Below are positions 52,785 to 61,662 of a DNA stretch of 64,000 nt, one piece after another. The first letter of the stretch is position 1, and each line of letters begins with the position of its first letter. A model generated the notes under the pieces. The model was not told the DNA's origin. It made no database searches and saw only the letters and a program-made list of their open reading frames with translations. The stretch covers positions 2,418,001 to 2,482,000 of the forward strand of contig NZ_CP117877.1 in assembly GCF_028736115.1 (NCBI RefSeq). Reading direction: 5' to 3'. This DNA comes from Mucilaginibacter sp. KACC 22063 (lineage in GTDB: Bacteria > Bacteroidota > Bacteroidia > Sphingobacteriales > Sphingobacteriaceae). The position numbers and the translations under genes were made by a program.

Positions 52785-53561
52785 ATGAACCGCTTAAACG
52801 CATTATTCAACACCGATAAGAAAGATTTGCTTTCTGTTTATTTTACAGCAGGCTATCCCGAAATTAATACCACGCTTGATATAGCCGAAGCGCTTGAAAA
52901 AGCCGGTGCCGATTTTTTAGAAATAGGCTTCCCTTATTCAGATCCTGTAGCTGATGGCCCTACCATACAGCAAAGCTCTCAGCAGGCTTTAGATAACGGC
53001 ATGACGCTGAACGTGCTTTTTGAACAGTTAAAAGATTTACGTCATCGTTTAAGTATCCCAGTATTGCTGATGGGTTATGCCAATCCTGTAGTACAATACG
53101 GCGTGGAGCGCTTTTGCCAAAAAGCGGCAGAAGTTGGTGTGGATGGTGTAATTATTCCCGATTTGCCAATGTATGAATACGAGTCCTTATACAAAGATGT
53201 GTTTGAAAAAAACGGGCTAAGTAATATCTTCCTGGTAACACCACAAACATCTGAAGAGCGTATCCGTAAAATTGACGGCTTAAGCAATAGCTTTATTTAC
53301 TTGTTATCGTCTGCATCTATAACAGGCAAAGCGTTGCAGGTAACCGATCAGACTGATACCTACTTTGCTCGCATCAAAGCTATGCAATTAAAAAATCCAA
53401 CAGTTGTTGGCTTTGGTATTGCAGATCATAAGGCATTCAGCAAGGCTTGCCAATATAACCGGGGGGCTATTGTAGGCAGTGCGTTTGTGAAAATGCTAAC
53501 GTCAACGCCTAATTATCTCAGCAAGATCAATGAATTTGTTAAAAAAATAAAGTTTAGTTAG
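52785..53561 (+). CDS. trpA: Tryptophan synthase alpha subunit
   Basis: 258 residues, TIM barrel. Catalytic E46 in FLEIGFPYSDPVADGPTIQ and D57 in the same block; FYLLSSASITG, and phosphate site GFGIADHKAF near the C-terminus. Cleaves indole-3-glycerol phosphate to indole for TrpB. Last gene of the trp operon; its end overlaps the convergent nhaA end by 8 bp. Confidence 0.97.
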   Translation: MNRLNALFNTDKKDLLSVYFTAGYPEINTTLDIAEALEKAGADFLEIGFPYSDPVADGPTIQQSSQQALDNGMTLNVLFEQLKDLRHRLSIPVLLMGYANPVVQYGVERFCQKAAEVGVDGVIIPDLPMYEYESLYKDVFEKNGLSNIFLVTPQTSEERIRKIDGLSNSFIYLLSSASITGKALQVTDQTDTYFARIKAMQLKNPTVVGFGIADHKAFSKACQYNRGAIVGSAFVKMLTSTPNYLSKINEFVKKIKFS

Positions 53562-54732
53562 CCAAAATGTGCTTTTTGTGTAATGAATTAAGCACGATAT
53601 AACCAGCTACGGCCGCAATTACTGATGCCGCTAAAATATAAAGCTTTGCATCATTTTGTATTTCAACGTTACCAAACGAAAGCAGGGTAATGAAGATAGA
53701 CATGGTAAAGCCGATACCACCTAATATGCCTAAACCTGCAATTTGCTTGTAGTTTGTATAAGCTGGTAATGCAGCGGCCTTCAGTTTAACGGATAGCCAG
53801 GTAAATAACGTGATACCTAATGGTTTGCCTACAACTAAGCCCAATATGATACCCGCTGCTATAGGCGTAAGAAAGCCGTTAAAACTGTTTGCAGAAATCA
53901 CAATATCCGTGTTTGCCATGGCAAATAACGGCATAATGATAAAATTAACGCTGTTTACCAGCGAATGCTCCAGCTTTTCAATCAAAGAATTTTGAGGTAA
54001 ATGGGGGATACTGAATGCGGTTAATACACCGGCTATAGTAGGATGTACGCCCGATTTATGGATGAAATACCATAGCAGTATCCCAAGCAACAGGTAAGGC
54101 GTAAGTATATTAACCTTTAAACGGTTAAGTGTAAACTGAAGCGCAAAAACACCAAATGCGAGGCTAAGGCTTACCCAGTTTACACCTGCACTGTAAAAAA
54201 ACATAATAATCACAATAGCGCCGAGGTCATCAACAATTGCCAATGCTTTAAGAAATATTTTGTGCGACAGTTTTACTTTTTTGCCTAAGATGCTGAGAAT
54301 AGCAATGGCAAATGCGATGTCTGTAGCTGTCGGGATAGCCCAACCTGCATGCGTGGAGGTTTTAAAATTGAAGAATGTATATATACATGCTGGGGTTATG
54401 ATACCGCCCAATGCTGCAAAAACGGGTAGTGCCGCCTGCTTCGTAGTAGATAATTGCCCGTCTTTTATTTCTCTCTTTATCTCAAGTCCCACAAACAGGA
54501 AGAAGATGCTCATCAGGCCATCGTTGATAAACTCGGTAAAGTCTATAGCTTCTGCATGTACAAAAGGGATAGTAGTTTTAAAATGAAGTATATTGTTGTA
54601 AGTAATACTTAGCGGGCCATTGGCAAGTAATAGAGATACAACAACACAAATGATGAGTAGTATACCGCTTGCCGAGTCGGCTTTTAACAACTCAATAATA
54701 AACGACAGCTTTTTATTACGGGATTGTGGCAT
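53554..54732 (-). CDS. nhaA: Na+/H+ antiporter NhaA
   Basis: 392 residues from the ATG at 54730-54732; a GTG at 54771 in frame would add 13 residues and I do not favour it. E. coli NhaA is 388 residues. About 12 membrane segments; the paired aspartates that bind the cation appear in ALAIVDDLGAIVIIMFFYS, and SGVHPTIAGVLTAFSIP is a conserved loop. Exports Na+ or Li+ in exchange for protons. Starts 47 bp after the purE stop on the same strand, possibly part of the pur transcript without functional link. Confidence 0.95.
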   Translation of the reverse strand: MPQSRNKKLSFIIELLKADSASGILLIICVVVSLLLANGPLSITYNNILHFKTTIPFVHAEAIDFTEFINDGLMSIFFLFVGLEIKREIKDGQLSTTKQAALPVFAALGGIITPACIYTFFNFKTSTHAGWAIPTATDIAFAIAILSILGKKVKLSHKIFLKALAIVDDLGAIVIIMFFYSAGVNWVSLSLAFGVFALQFTLNRLKVNILTPYLLLGILLWYFIHKSGVHPTIAGVLTAFSIPHLPQNSLIEKLEHSLVNSVNFIIMPLFAMANTDIVISANSFNGFLTPIAAGIILGLVVGKPLGITLFTWLSVKLKAAALPAYTNYKQIAGLGILGGIGFTMSIFITLLSFGNVEIQNDAKLYILAASVIAAVAGYIVLNSLHKKHILAN

Positions 54733-54779
54733 GGCCGCAAGATACAGATTATTATTTTGCAGCCATGCCACATGCTTAC

Positions 54780-55295
54780 TTAGAATCCGCTCGGATAACC
54801 CTCGCGTTTCATATCTTCGGCCGATTGCTCAACCTTTTCTTTCAGATCTTCCTTGTACTTAATCAGGTTTTGCGCCAGGTATTCATCGGCAGTAGCTAAA
54901 ATTTGTCCGGCCAATAAACCGGCATTTTTTGCAGCGTTTAGTGCGACAGTAGCCACTGGAATGCCATTAGGCATTTGTAATATCGATAACAAAGAGTCCC
55001 AACCATCAATAGAATTGCTTGATTTCACAGGAACGCCAATTACTGGCAGGTGAGTTAATGAAGCAACCATACCTGGCAAGTGTGCGGCACCACCGGCACC
55101 GGCAATAATCACCTTTAGTCCGCGGTCGGCAGCAGACTTTGCATAGCTGAACATACGCTCTGGAGTGCGGTGAGCTGAAACCACCGTGATTTCATAAGCT
55201 ACGCCAAGTTCAGTTAAAACGTCAGCTGCATCCTGCATTACATTAAGGTCAGACTTACTGCCCATGATAATGGCCACTTTTGGAGTAGTATTCAT
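54780..55295 (-). CDS. purE: N5-carboxyaminoimidazole ribonucleotide mutase
   Basis: 171 residues. [12 protein letters not shown] at the start, [10 protein letters not shown] with the catalytic His, [17 protein letters not shown] and GVPVKSS, all class I PurE signatures. Converts N5-CAIR to CAIR in purine synthesis, partner of PurK. Its ATG overlaps the stop of the upstream unknown gene (ATGA), so it is coupled to the purK operon. Confidence 0.96.
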   Translation of the reverse strand: MNTTPKVAIIMGSKSDLNVMQDAADVLTELGVAYEITVVSAHRTPERMFSYAKSAADRGLKVIIAGAGGAAHLPGMVASLTHLPVIGVPVKSSNSIDGWDSLLSILQMPNGIPVATVALNAAKNAGLLAGQILATADEYLAQNLIKYKEDLKEKVEQSAEDMKREGYPSGF

Positions 55296-55825
55296 ATAGA
55301 TTGAGAAATGATTTTTGTGGTTAACAGATCGTGCCTTTGCATAGGTTCGGCATTGGCCAGGTTAATGATTAAAGCGGTAAGCTTTTGCTGATCGATATTG
55401 CGCATAGTATTTAAGTTGATCATGATATCATAACCTCTTAGTGCTATTGCCATAGCTTTCAGCTTATTTTCAGGCTTAATTAAAGGTTTGAAATCGTCTT
55501 TAATAATCAGGCACACAAACTTTTGCCTGCGTATAGTTTTCCAATACGCGTGGTCTATGGCATCCCAGTTAATAAAGTCTGGATATTCAGTTCTGACCCA
55601 AACCCCTGTTTCATTTATAATAAGCAATGCACGCCTGTCAAAAAGGTTGTAAAAGCCATATATGAAACCTGAGCCAAATAGAACTATACTCAGGTAATTT
55701 AACCAATCAGCATTGATGTGATTACTTTGAAGAAGATCATAAACACTAAAAGCCAAAAAAGGCAGCGCGATCAGCATGAGCCGGATAGCTTTCCATTTCG
55801 ACTTATAGAGAATGATCTCGTCCAT
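55292..55825 (-). CDS. STM3941-like membrane protein in the purK-purE operon
   Basis: 177 residues. N-terminal strand ([17 protein letters not shown]), two membrane segments (about 16-35 and 42-60), then a soluble domain ([35 protein letters not shown] and [11 protein letters not shown]). It resembles the STM3941-like small membrane protein pattern; the call is from memory. It lies between purK (2 bp after its stop) and purE (4-bp overlap), so it is co-expressed with purine genes, but no purine role can be inferred from sequence. Confidence 0.75.
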   Translation of the reverse strand: MDEIILYKSKWKAIRLMLIALPFLAFSVYDLLQSNHINADWLNYLSIVLFGSGFIYGFYNLFDRRALLIINETGVWVRTEYPDFINWDAIDHAYWKTIRRQKFVCLIIKDDFKPLIKPENKLKAMAIALRGYDIMINLNTMRNIDQQKLTALIINLANAEPMQRHDLLTTKIISQSI

Positions 55826-55827
55826 AT

Positions 55828-56967
55828 TTACGATACCACTTTCAAAATCTGCTGCACGTAACGCGCTTTCTCAATTGCTTTGGCACGGTCGGCATCAACA
55901 ATAGTAATGTGTCCCATTTTTCGGAAAGGTTTTGTAAGCGCCTTGCCATACAGGTGGATGTATACGCCTTCGCATTTTAAGGCTTTTTCAATACCTTGAT
56001 ATACGGCAGGGCCTTCATGCCCGGCTTCGCCTAATAGGTTAATCATTATAGCATTGCTTAAACAGGTAGTATCACCCAGCGGCTGATCGAATATGGCACG
56101 CAAATGCTGTTCGAACTGCGAAACCACATTACCCTCAATGGTCTGGTGGCCACTATTATGCGGACGGGGGGCAAGCTCGTTTACCAGGATACGGCCATGT
56201 TTATCTAAAAACATCTCTACCGCCAGCAAGCCTACAATTTTTAGTTTGTTGGCAATGTTTTCGGCAATATCAGCTGCTTCCTGTTGTATGCTGTGCGGAA
56301 GGGTAGATGGTGCAATTAAAAACTCAACCAGGTTAGCTTCCGGGTTAAATTCCATTTCTACCATTGGGAAGGTTTTAACTTCGCCTTTCTCGTTGCGGGC
56401 AACAATAACAGCAATTTCCTTTTCAAAGTCAATCCAGCGCTCAATAAGGCTTGGCTCGGTGAAGGCTTTGGCTAATGACGATTCATCAATCACCTTATAA
56501 ACGCCTTTGCCATCGTAACCATCGCGGCGCAGCTTTTGGATATAAGGAAAAGGGATACTTGCATTTTGCAGATCAGTTGCCGAAGAGATGATCTGAAACT
56601 CGGCAGTGGGAATGTCGTTCTCTTTAAAAAACTGCTTTTGTAAGCCCTTATCCTGTATCAGCCTTATTACACGTGGCTGCGGGTAAACAAGTACGCCTTC
56701 GCGTTCCAGTTGCTCAAGCGCATCAACGTTTACTTTTTCAATTTCTATGGTAAGCAAATCTACTTTTTTACCGAAATTGTAAACAGTTTCATAGTCGCTG
56801 AGCGAGCCTACTACAAATTCGTCGCACAATTTGCGGCATGGGGCTTCGCGGTCAGGATCTAAAATTTTAACTGTAACATTGTAGTTAATAGCCTGTTGTA
56901 TCAGCATGCGACCTAACTGGCCACCGCCTAAAATACCTAATCTTAAGTCTCCGTAAAATGCTTTCAT
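55828..56967 (-). CDS. purK: 5-(carboxyamino)imidazole ribonucleotide synthase
   Basis: 379 residues, ATP-grasp enzyme. LRLGILGGGQLGRMLIQQA at the start, VLDPDREAPC-like region, KLRRDGYDGKGVYKV (ATP-binding), LIERWIDFEKEIAVIVARN and LVNELAPRPHNSGHQTIEG with Mg2+/catalytic residues. Makes N5-CAIR from AIR, ATP and bicarbonate. First gene of purK-unknown-purE. Confidence 0.96.
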   Translation of the reverse strand: MKAFYGDLRLGILGGGQLGRMLIQQAINYNVTVKILDPDREAPCRKLCDEFVVGSLSDYETVYNFGKKVDLLTIEIEKVNVDALEQLEREGVLVYPQPRVIRLIQDKGLQKQFFKENDIPTAEFQIISSATDLQNASIPFPYIQKLRRDGYDGKGVYKVIDESSLAKAFTEPSLIERWIDFEKEIAVIVARNEKGEVKTFPMVEMEFNPEANLVEFLIAPSTLPHSIQQEAADIAENIANKLKIVGLLAVEMFLDKHGRILVNELAPRPHNSGHQTIEGNVVSQFEQHLRAIFDQPLGDTTCLSNAIMINLLGEAGHEGPAVYQGIEKALKCEGVYIHLYGKALTKPFRKMGHITIVDADRAKAIEKARYVQQILKVVS

Positions 56968-57154
56968 TTAGTAATGCAAGTTTACCGCAAATCTTTCAGA
57001 TACGCTAATGTGAATAATAATCAAATTACAATGTCCCGATTATGTAAATAATTGGCTACCTGTCATAAATCGGGGACTTACTATCGTTTTCGTTAAAAAG
57101 TGCAGCTTTAAAGGCGTATATTTGCGGCATTTTACATCTAATAAATAATTATCA
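56968..57154. other. Divergent purK/icd intergenic region
   Basis: 187 bp between divergent genes. Contains the icd -7 element described separately. No further structure seen. Confidence 0.6.
57093..57124 (+). promoter_or_regulatory. Probable icd promoter
   Basis: TATATTTG (57117-57124) matches the TAnnTTTG -7 consensus exactly; a weak TTA at 57093-57095 lies 21 bp upstream in place of TTTG. The icd ATG follows 30 bp after the -7 element. Confidence 0.55.
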
Positions 57155-58615
57155 ATGAAGACCAAGATAGCAGTAGCCAAGGGAGATGGTATAGGACCGG
57201 AAATAATGGACGCCGTAATCAGAATATTTGAAGCGGCAGATGTGCAGCTCGAGTATGAATTTGTGGAGATGGGTAAATCTTATTTCGATGCGGGCCACTC
57301 AACCGGTATGACGGCTAAGGCTAAGGAAACCATTGAAAATCTGGGCATCCTTTTTAAAGGCCCTATGGAAACCCCTAAAGGTAAAGGTGTAAAAAGTATT
57401 AACGTAACTGCACGTAAAGTGTGGAACACTTATGCTAACCAGCGCGATTTCCGTACCCTTAACGGTGTTGAAACTGTTTTTTCAAAAGCGGGTATCCAGA
57501 TCAACTTAACTATCGTTCGTGAAAATATAGAGGACACTTACGGCGGTATTGAACACATGATGACTAATGACGTTGCCGTTGGCCGTCGTCTGATTACCCG
57601 TCCAGGCTCGGCACAGGTTATCCGTTACGCATTTGAAATGGCGCGCCGTAAAGGTTACAAAAAAGTTGCCTGCGGACACAAAGCCAACATTATGAAACTA
57701 ACCGATGGCTTGTTCCTGGAAACGTTTAATGAAATAGCAAAAGAATACCCTGATTTACAGGCTTACGATATTATTGTAGATGACCTTTGTATGAAACTGG
57801 TTAGTCATCCGGAGATGTTCCAGGTGATTGTACTGCCTAACTTACAAGGTGATATCGTGTCTGACCTTTGCGCCGGATTAGTAGGCGGTTTAGGCTTTGC
57901 ACCATCTGCCAACATTGGCGATAACATTTCTATATTTGAAGCGGTGCACGGTACCGCACCAGATATTGCCGGCCGTAACATAGCAAATCCAACTGCATTG
58001 TTACTATCAGGTATCTCCATGCTGCGTTACCTTGGCTTTACTGCAAATGCAGCAAGTATTGAAAATGCATTGTTATATACTTTAGAAAAGGGCGTTCACA
58101 CAGGTGATTTTGGTGACCGTTCAACAAAGTCTGCCAACACAACTGAATTTGCCGAAGAAGTTATTGCTAATCTGGGTAAACATCCAAGTGTAGGTGGTGC
58201 GTTTTCGCAGCCAAACTTCGAGTGCAAAACCAACACAGATCATAAACCTGAGAAAAACAAAATGACGGTTACTCAGCCTGATATTAAAGAAGAAATTTTA
58301 GGTATTGATGTGTTTGTTGAATACGCAGGCCAGCCGGGTGAACTTGCAGAAATATGCAAAACTAAATTGAATGATAAACTTAAACTGGTAATGATCTCTA
58401 ACCGCGGTACACAGGTTTGGCCAACCGGTTCTGTTTATACCGAGTTGATCGATCAGTACCGTATTCGTTTTGAGCAAGCCAACGAAGGTGGCCTTACTCA
58501 GCGCGATGTATTAGGTTTGGCAACTGAATTGTCTGATGTTGTTAAGATAGCTTCAACCGAAATGCTGATGAAGTTCGGCGATAAATTAGGTTATTCATTG
58601 GCGCAAGGACAATAA
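57155..58615 (+). CDS. icd: NADP-type isocitrate dehydrogenase
   Basis: 486 residues. IsoPMDH-superfamily signatures: AKGDGIGPEIMDAVIRI, ETPKGKGVKSINVTARK (substrate Ser/Thr and Arg), ENIEDTYGGIEHM, DDLCMKLV...QGDIVSDLCAGLVGGLG with the metal Asp residues and the cofactor loop HGTAPDIAGRNIANPTA. A C-terminal extension of about 130 residues (from about 355) follows, as in the longer NADP-ICDH group found in alphaproteobacteria and Thermus. Oxidises isocitrate to 2-oxoglutarate in the TCA cycle. Coenzyme preference is inferred from family, not seen. Monocistronic, ending at a strong terminator. Confidence 0.93.
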   Translation: MKTKIAVAKGDGIGPEIMDAVIRIFEAADVQLEYEFVEMGKSYFDAGHSTGMTAKAKETIENLGILFKGPMETPKGKGVKSINVTARKVWNTYANQRDFRTLNGVETVFSKAGIQINLTIVRENIEDTYGGIEHMMTNDVAVGRRLITRPGSAQVIRYAFEMARRKGYKKVACGHKANIMKLTDGLFLETFNEIAKEYPDLQAYDIIVDDLCMKLVSHPEMFQVIVLPNLQGDIVSDLCAGLVGGLGFAPSANIGDNISIFEAVHGTAPDIAGRNIANPTALLLSGISMLRYLGFTANAASIENALLYTLEKGVHTGDFGDRSTKSANTTEFAEEVIANLGKHPSVGGAFSQPNFECKTNTDHKPEKNKMTVTQPDIKEEILGIDVFVEYAGQPGELAEICKTKLNDKLKLVMISNRGTQVWPTGSVYTELIDQYRIRFEQANEGGLTQRDVLGLATELSDVVKIASTEMLMKFGDKLGYSLAQGQ

Positions 58616-58669
58616 CCTTAGAGGCAAGATATAAAAGACGAGAAACAAGAAATATGTTCTTTAACAAGA

Positions 58670-58701
58670 AACGGCTTCCTGAATAACAGGAGGCCGTTTT
58701 A
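58670..58701 (+). terminator. icd terminator
   Basis: AACGGCTTCCTG pairs with CAGGAGGCCGTT (12 bp, one G-U) around AATAA, then TTT. It lies 55 bp after the icd stop and before the convergent membrane-protein gene. Confidence 0.75.
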
Positions 58702-58747
58702 GTTTACGAGTCTTTGTCTATAATCTCTCTTCTATTATCCGATCTAC

Positions 58748-59233
58748 TTACGGCCTTTTGGCAACCGGATACTTCTTATAATAACTATTTGCCATTAAGG
58801 TAATCGGGAAGCCAATGCAAATAATCAGAATCGCCATTCCAATCATAGCGCCTTTGGCATTCATTGGCGCTTTGGGCGCATGGCTTAGCGGTACTATAAC
58901 AAGATTCATGATTAACCAGGTGAGCATGCCGTATAGGATGGCAATAGCATAAGGCAGTTTAAACAGGCGCTTAAATGTTGGATATACAGTAAACCACGTA
59001 GTAGTGAAGATAAAAGCAATCAGGTAATGAAATATCAGTCCGTAAATGATCATCTTATTGCCTGCATAAAAGGCTGCCTTACCAAATACTGCACTTGATA
59101 TATAAATAAATATGCGCCCGGGATTAAGGTTAATATTCATTAATACCGCCGACAGGGCATCAAGAGTGGCGGCGATGAGCCATGTGATTAAGATGGCTAC
59201 ATTTACATTCTTAGGTATGATGGAAAGCTTCAT
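58748..59233 (-). CDS. Small integral membrane protein of unknown function
   Basis: 161 residues from the ATG at 59231-59233; an upstream TTG at 59248 overlaps the promoter element and is not used. Four predicted membrane segments (about 12-32, 60-82, 94-113 and 124-144). I do not recognise a named family. A -7 element (TATATTTG on the minus strand at 59246-59253) lies 13 bp before the ATG, so it has its own promoter although it sits downstream of nuoB. Confidence 0.7.
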   Translation of the reverse strand: MKLSIIPKNVNVAILITWLIAATLDALSAVLMNINLNPGRIFIYISSAVFGKAAFYAGNKMIIYGLIFHYLIAFIFTTTWFTVYPTFKRLFKLPYAIAILYGMLTWLIMNLVIVPLSHAPKAPMNAKGAMIGMAILIICIGFPITLMANSYYKKYPVAKRP

Positions 59234-59245
59234 CTGCAAAGAATG

Positions 59246-59272
59246 CAAATATAAACCTGCTTAACAAATCAA
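59246..59272 (-). promoter_or_regulatory. Probable promoter of the small membrane protein gene
   Basis: On the minus strand TATATTTG matches the -7 consensus exactly, with a TTG 16 bp upstream. The predicted transcript start is fewer than 10 nt before the ATG at 59233. Confidence 0.45.
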
Positions 59273-59303
59273 CTAAGGGAGTAAATTAATAAGTAAACTA
59301 TGC

Positions 59304-59780
59304 TTACATGGTCAGCAAGCTTTCGCCTTCAATTTTCTTTTGAAGTTCGAGCACTGCACCGATAAGTGATTCGGGGCGAGGAGGGCAGCCTTGTACATAA
59401 ACATCAACAGGTATCACACGATCTACTCCCTTAACTACATGGTAGCCATGCTGCCAATATGGGCCGCCGCAGTTAGAGCATGAACCCATTGAAATCACAT
59501 ATTTAGGGTCGGGCATTTGCTCATATAAACGCTTAATGCGCTCGGCCATTTTAAATGTAACCGTACCCGCAATGATAATCACGTCCGCCTGCCGTGGAGA
59601 AGGGCGTGGAAAAACGCCGAAACGCTCAAAATCATAAGTAGATGCATATGAACCCATCATTTCAATAGCGCAACATGCAATGCCAAAGCTTAATGGCCAA
59701 AGCGACGACAAACGCGCCCAGTTCATCAGGTCGTCAAACTTGGTTACCACCACACCGCCATTCTCATTCATTTCCTTCAT
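59304..59780 (-). CDS. nuoB: NADH-quinone oxidoreductase subunit B
   Basis: 158 residues from the ATG at 59778-59780; the frame extends further into nuoA but that part is poly-Leu/Lys shadow of nuoA DNA. Complex I PSST features: [11 protein letters not shown] (two ligand cysteines), [13 protein letters not shown] and [16 protein letters not shown], the four cysteines for cluster N2. Transfers electrons from the N-module chain to quinone. Overlaps the nuoA end by 17 bp. The other nuo genes are not nearby. Confidence 0.95.
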   Translation of the reverse strand: MKEMNENGGVVVTKFDDLMNWARLSSLWPLSFGIACCAIEMMGSYASTYDFERFGVFPRPSPRQADVIIIAGTVTFKMAERIKRLYEQMPDPKYVISMGSCSNCGGPYWQHGYHVVKGVDRVIPVDVYVQGCPPRPESLIGAVLELQKKIEGESLLTM

Positions 59781-60378
59781 TTGCCGGCTTTTTAAAAGTT
59801 GGTTTAAACATGGGCTTTTTAACAGGAGCAGCAGTTGGTACAGCGGCTTCTGCTTTTGTATTTTCAGCAGCAACAGATTCCAAAGCAAATGCTTTTGGAG
59901 TAAATTTTGCCTGTTCGGTATTTAGCTTATCGTAAGCAGATAGTGGTATGTTCACATCAACTTTAGCAGTAACCGGCTCTGGCTTTATCCAGTTAAGATC
60001 GCCTTTGCGCCAAACGTAAACCAAGCCTAAAATTAGTATCCCCACAAAAATGAACATCTCCACCATAGTCAACACGCTCCATCTGGGATCGATCTCTGCT
60101 ATCTGCTTGTCTCCAAAAACGGTAGCCCAAGGGAAAATAAATACCATCTCCACATCAAACAGCAAAAAGATGAGTGCAATTACATAAAACCTCGGGTTGA
60201 ACGGTATCCAGGCACTGCCTGTTGGTTCTTCACCGCACTCGTAAGAGGTTAACTTTTCGGGGTTAGGGTTATTGGGCGCTAAAAATTTATTTGTAAAAAC
60301 AGCAGCGCCGGTACATAAAATACCTACAATTAAAAAGATCAATATCTTTCCAAATTCTGATATTTGCGCTTCGCCCAT
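59764..60378 (-). CDS. nuoA: NADH-quinone oxidoreductase subunit A, with long C-terminal tail
   Basis: 204 residues. Core of about 136 residues with three membrane segments and the signatures [44 protein letters not shown], typical of NuoA/ND3. A further tail of about 68 residues (Ala/Pro/Lys-rich, ending [14 protein letters not shown]) is absent from E. coli NuoA. The ATG at 60376-60378 overlaps the start codon of the divergent flavoprotein gene within one CCATGG. First gene of a nuoA-nuoB pair. Confidence 0.93.
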   Translation of the reverse strand: MGEAQISEFGKILIFLIVGILCTGAAVFTNKFLAPNNPNPEKLTSYECGEEPTGSAWIPFNPRFYVIALIFLLFDVEMVFIFPWATVFGDKQIAEIDPRWSVLTMVEMFIFVGILILGLVYVWRKGDLNWIKPEPVTAKVDVNIPLSAYDKLNTEQAKFTPKAFALESVAAENTKAEAAVPTAAPVKKPMFKPTFKKPANEGNE

Positions 60379-61591
60379 GGGAGCAAATTTAAGAAAAGAA
60401 ACCCGTTTTGATGCAATTATTGTAGGTGCCGGCGCATGCGGATTAATGTGTGCGGCACAGGCCGGATTTTTGGGAAAACGTACCCTGATAATTGAACATA
60501 ATGATAAGCCGGGAGCTAAGATATTAATTAGTGGAGGCGGTAGGTGTAATTATACTAATTTGTATGCTTCGGCTGCCCAATTTATTTCGGCTAACGAGCA
60601 TTTTTGCAAATCTGCTTTTGCACAATGGACGGTTGATGACACCATCAGCTTTTTTGAAACTTATGGCATTTATGGTGCTGAAAAAACGCTTGGACAGTTA
60701 TTTCCTGATGGTAAAAAAGCTAAGGATGTGGTTCAGATGTTCACCGATATTTGTGAGCAATTAGGGCAGGAGATATGGTGCAATACCAAAGTAACAGATG
60801 TTGTTAAAGAAGGCGAGGGGTTCAGCATTACTTACGAGCGGCACGGAAAGCAGCATAATATCTATTCTGAAAAAGTGGTTATTGCCACTGGTGGGTTGCC
60901 TATTGCAAAACTCGGCGCTACAGATTTTGGTATGCGCTTAGCCCGCAAATTCGGGATGAAGATCGTTGAAACATCCCCGGCCTTAGTTCCGCTGACAATC
61001 ACCGGTAAACAGCAGGGATGGTATGAGCAGTTATCTGGTAGCAGTATATTTTGCCGGGTATGGAACGACAAAGCAAGCTTTGATGAAAATATTTTATTTA
61101 CCCATTGGGGGTTAAGCGGCCCGGCCATCTTACAAATATCATCTTACTGGCAGCCGGGTGAAAGCATATTTATTGATCTCTTGCCAGATCAGTCCATTAC
61201 TGAGATCATAGAAAGGGAACAGAAAGCAAACGGAAAGCAATTACTTCAAAACTTTTTAGCCGGGTTATTCACTAAAAAGTTTGCCGAGGCAATGGGTATT
61301 TATCTGCCTGTAAATAAAAATTTGGCATCATTAACTAAGGCTGATATTGAAAAGATCAACCAGATTATCCACGAGTTTAAAGTTACCCCGGCAGGTACAA
61401 AGGGTTACGATAAAGCAGAAGTAATGCGCGGCGGCATTTCAACCGACGAACTGTCTTCAAAAACATTGGAAGCTAAAAAGATACCTGGCTTATTTTTTGG
61501 CGGCGAATGTGTGGATGTAACAGGTTGGCTTGGCGGTTATAATTTCCAATGGGCGTGGGCAAGCGGCTTTGTCATTGCACAAAATATTTAG
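60377..61591 (+). CDS. FAD-dependent BaiN/HI0933-family oxidoreductase
   Basis: 404 residues from the ATG at 60377, which places FDAIIVGAGACGLMCAAQAG near the N-terminus; a frame from 60272 adds nuoA-antisense residues and is not supported. Motifs: GxGxxG FAD loop (about 15-20), KILISGGGRCNYTN, VVIATGGLPIAKLG and the C-terminal ALPGLFFGGECVDVTG-like KIPGLFFGGECVDVTGWLGGYNFQWAW. Family members are flavoproteins of mostly unknown role (BaiN is one). The start codon overlaps that of divergent nuoA. Confidence 0.9.
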   Translation: MGANLRKETRFDAIIVGAGACGLMCAAQAGFLGKRTLIIEHNDKPGAKILISGGGRCNYTNLYASAAQFISANEHFCKSAFAQWTVDDTISFFETYGIYGAEKTLGQLFPDGKKAKDVVQMFTDICEQLGQEIWCNTKVTDVVKEGEGFSITYERHGKQHNIYSEKVVIATGGLPIAKLGATDFGMRLARKFGMKIVETSPALVPLTITGKQQGWYEQLSGSSIFCRVWNDKASFDENILFTHWGLSGPAILQISSYWQPGESIFIDLLPDQSITEIIEREQKANGKQLLQNFLAGLFTKKFAEAMGIYLPVNKNLASLTKADIEKINQIIHEFKVTPAGTKGYDKAEVMRGGISTDELSSKTLEAKKIPGLFFGGECVDVTGWLGGYNFQWAWASGFVIAQNI

Positions 61592-61662
61592 TTGTAACAT
61601 AAAAGTTACTTTATTTTGCAAATATTAAAAAGGGATATTATTTTTGCGTCACTATTGTTAAG

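Noticed and set aside
59781..59888. Longer N-terminus of NuoB
   Set aside because: Leu/Lys-rich out-of-frame reading of the nuoA tail; the family start matches the ATG at 59780.
60272..60376. Longer N-terminus of the flavoprotein
   Set aside because: The extra residues are antisense of nuoA and precede the FAD-binding strand with no conserved sequence.
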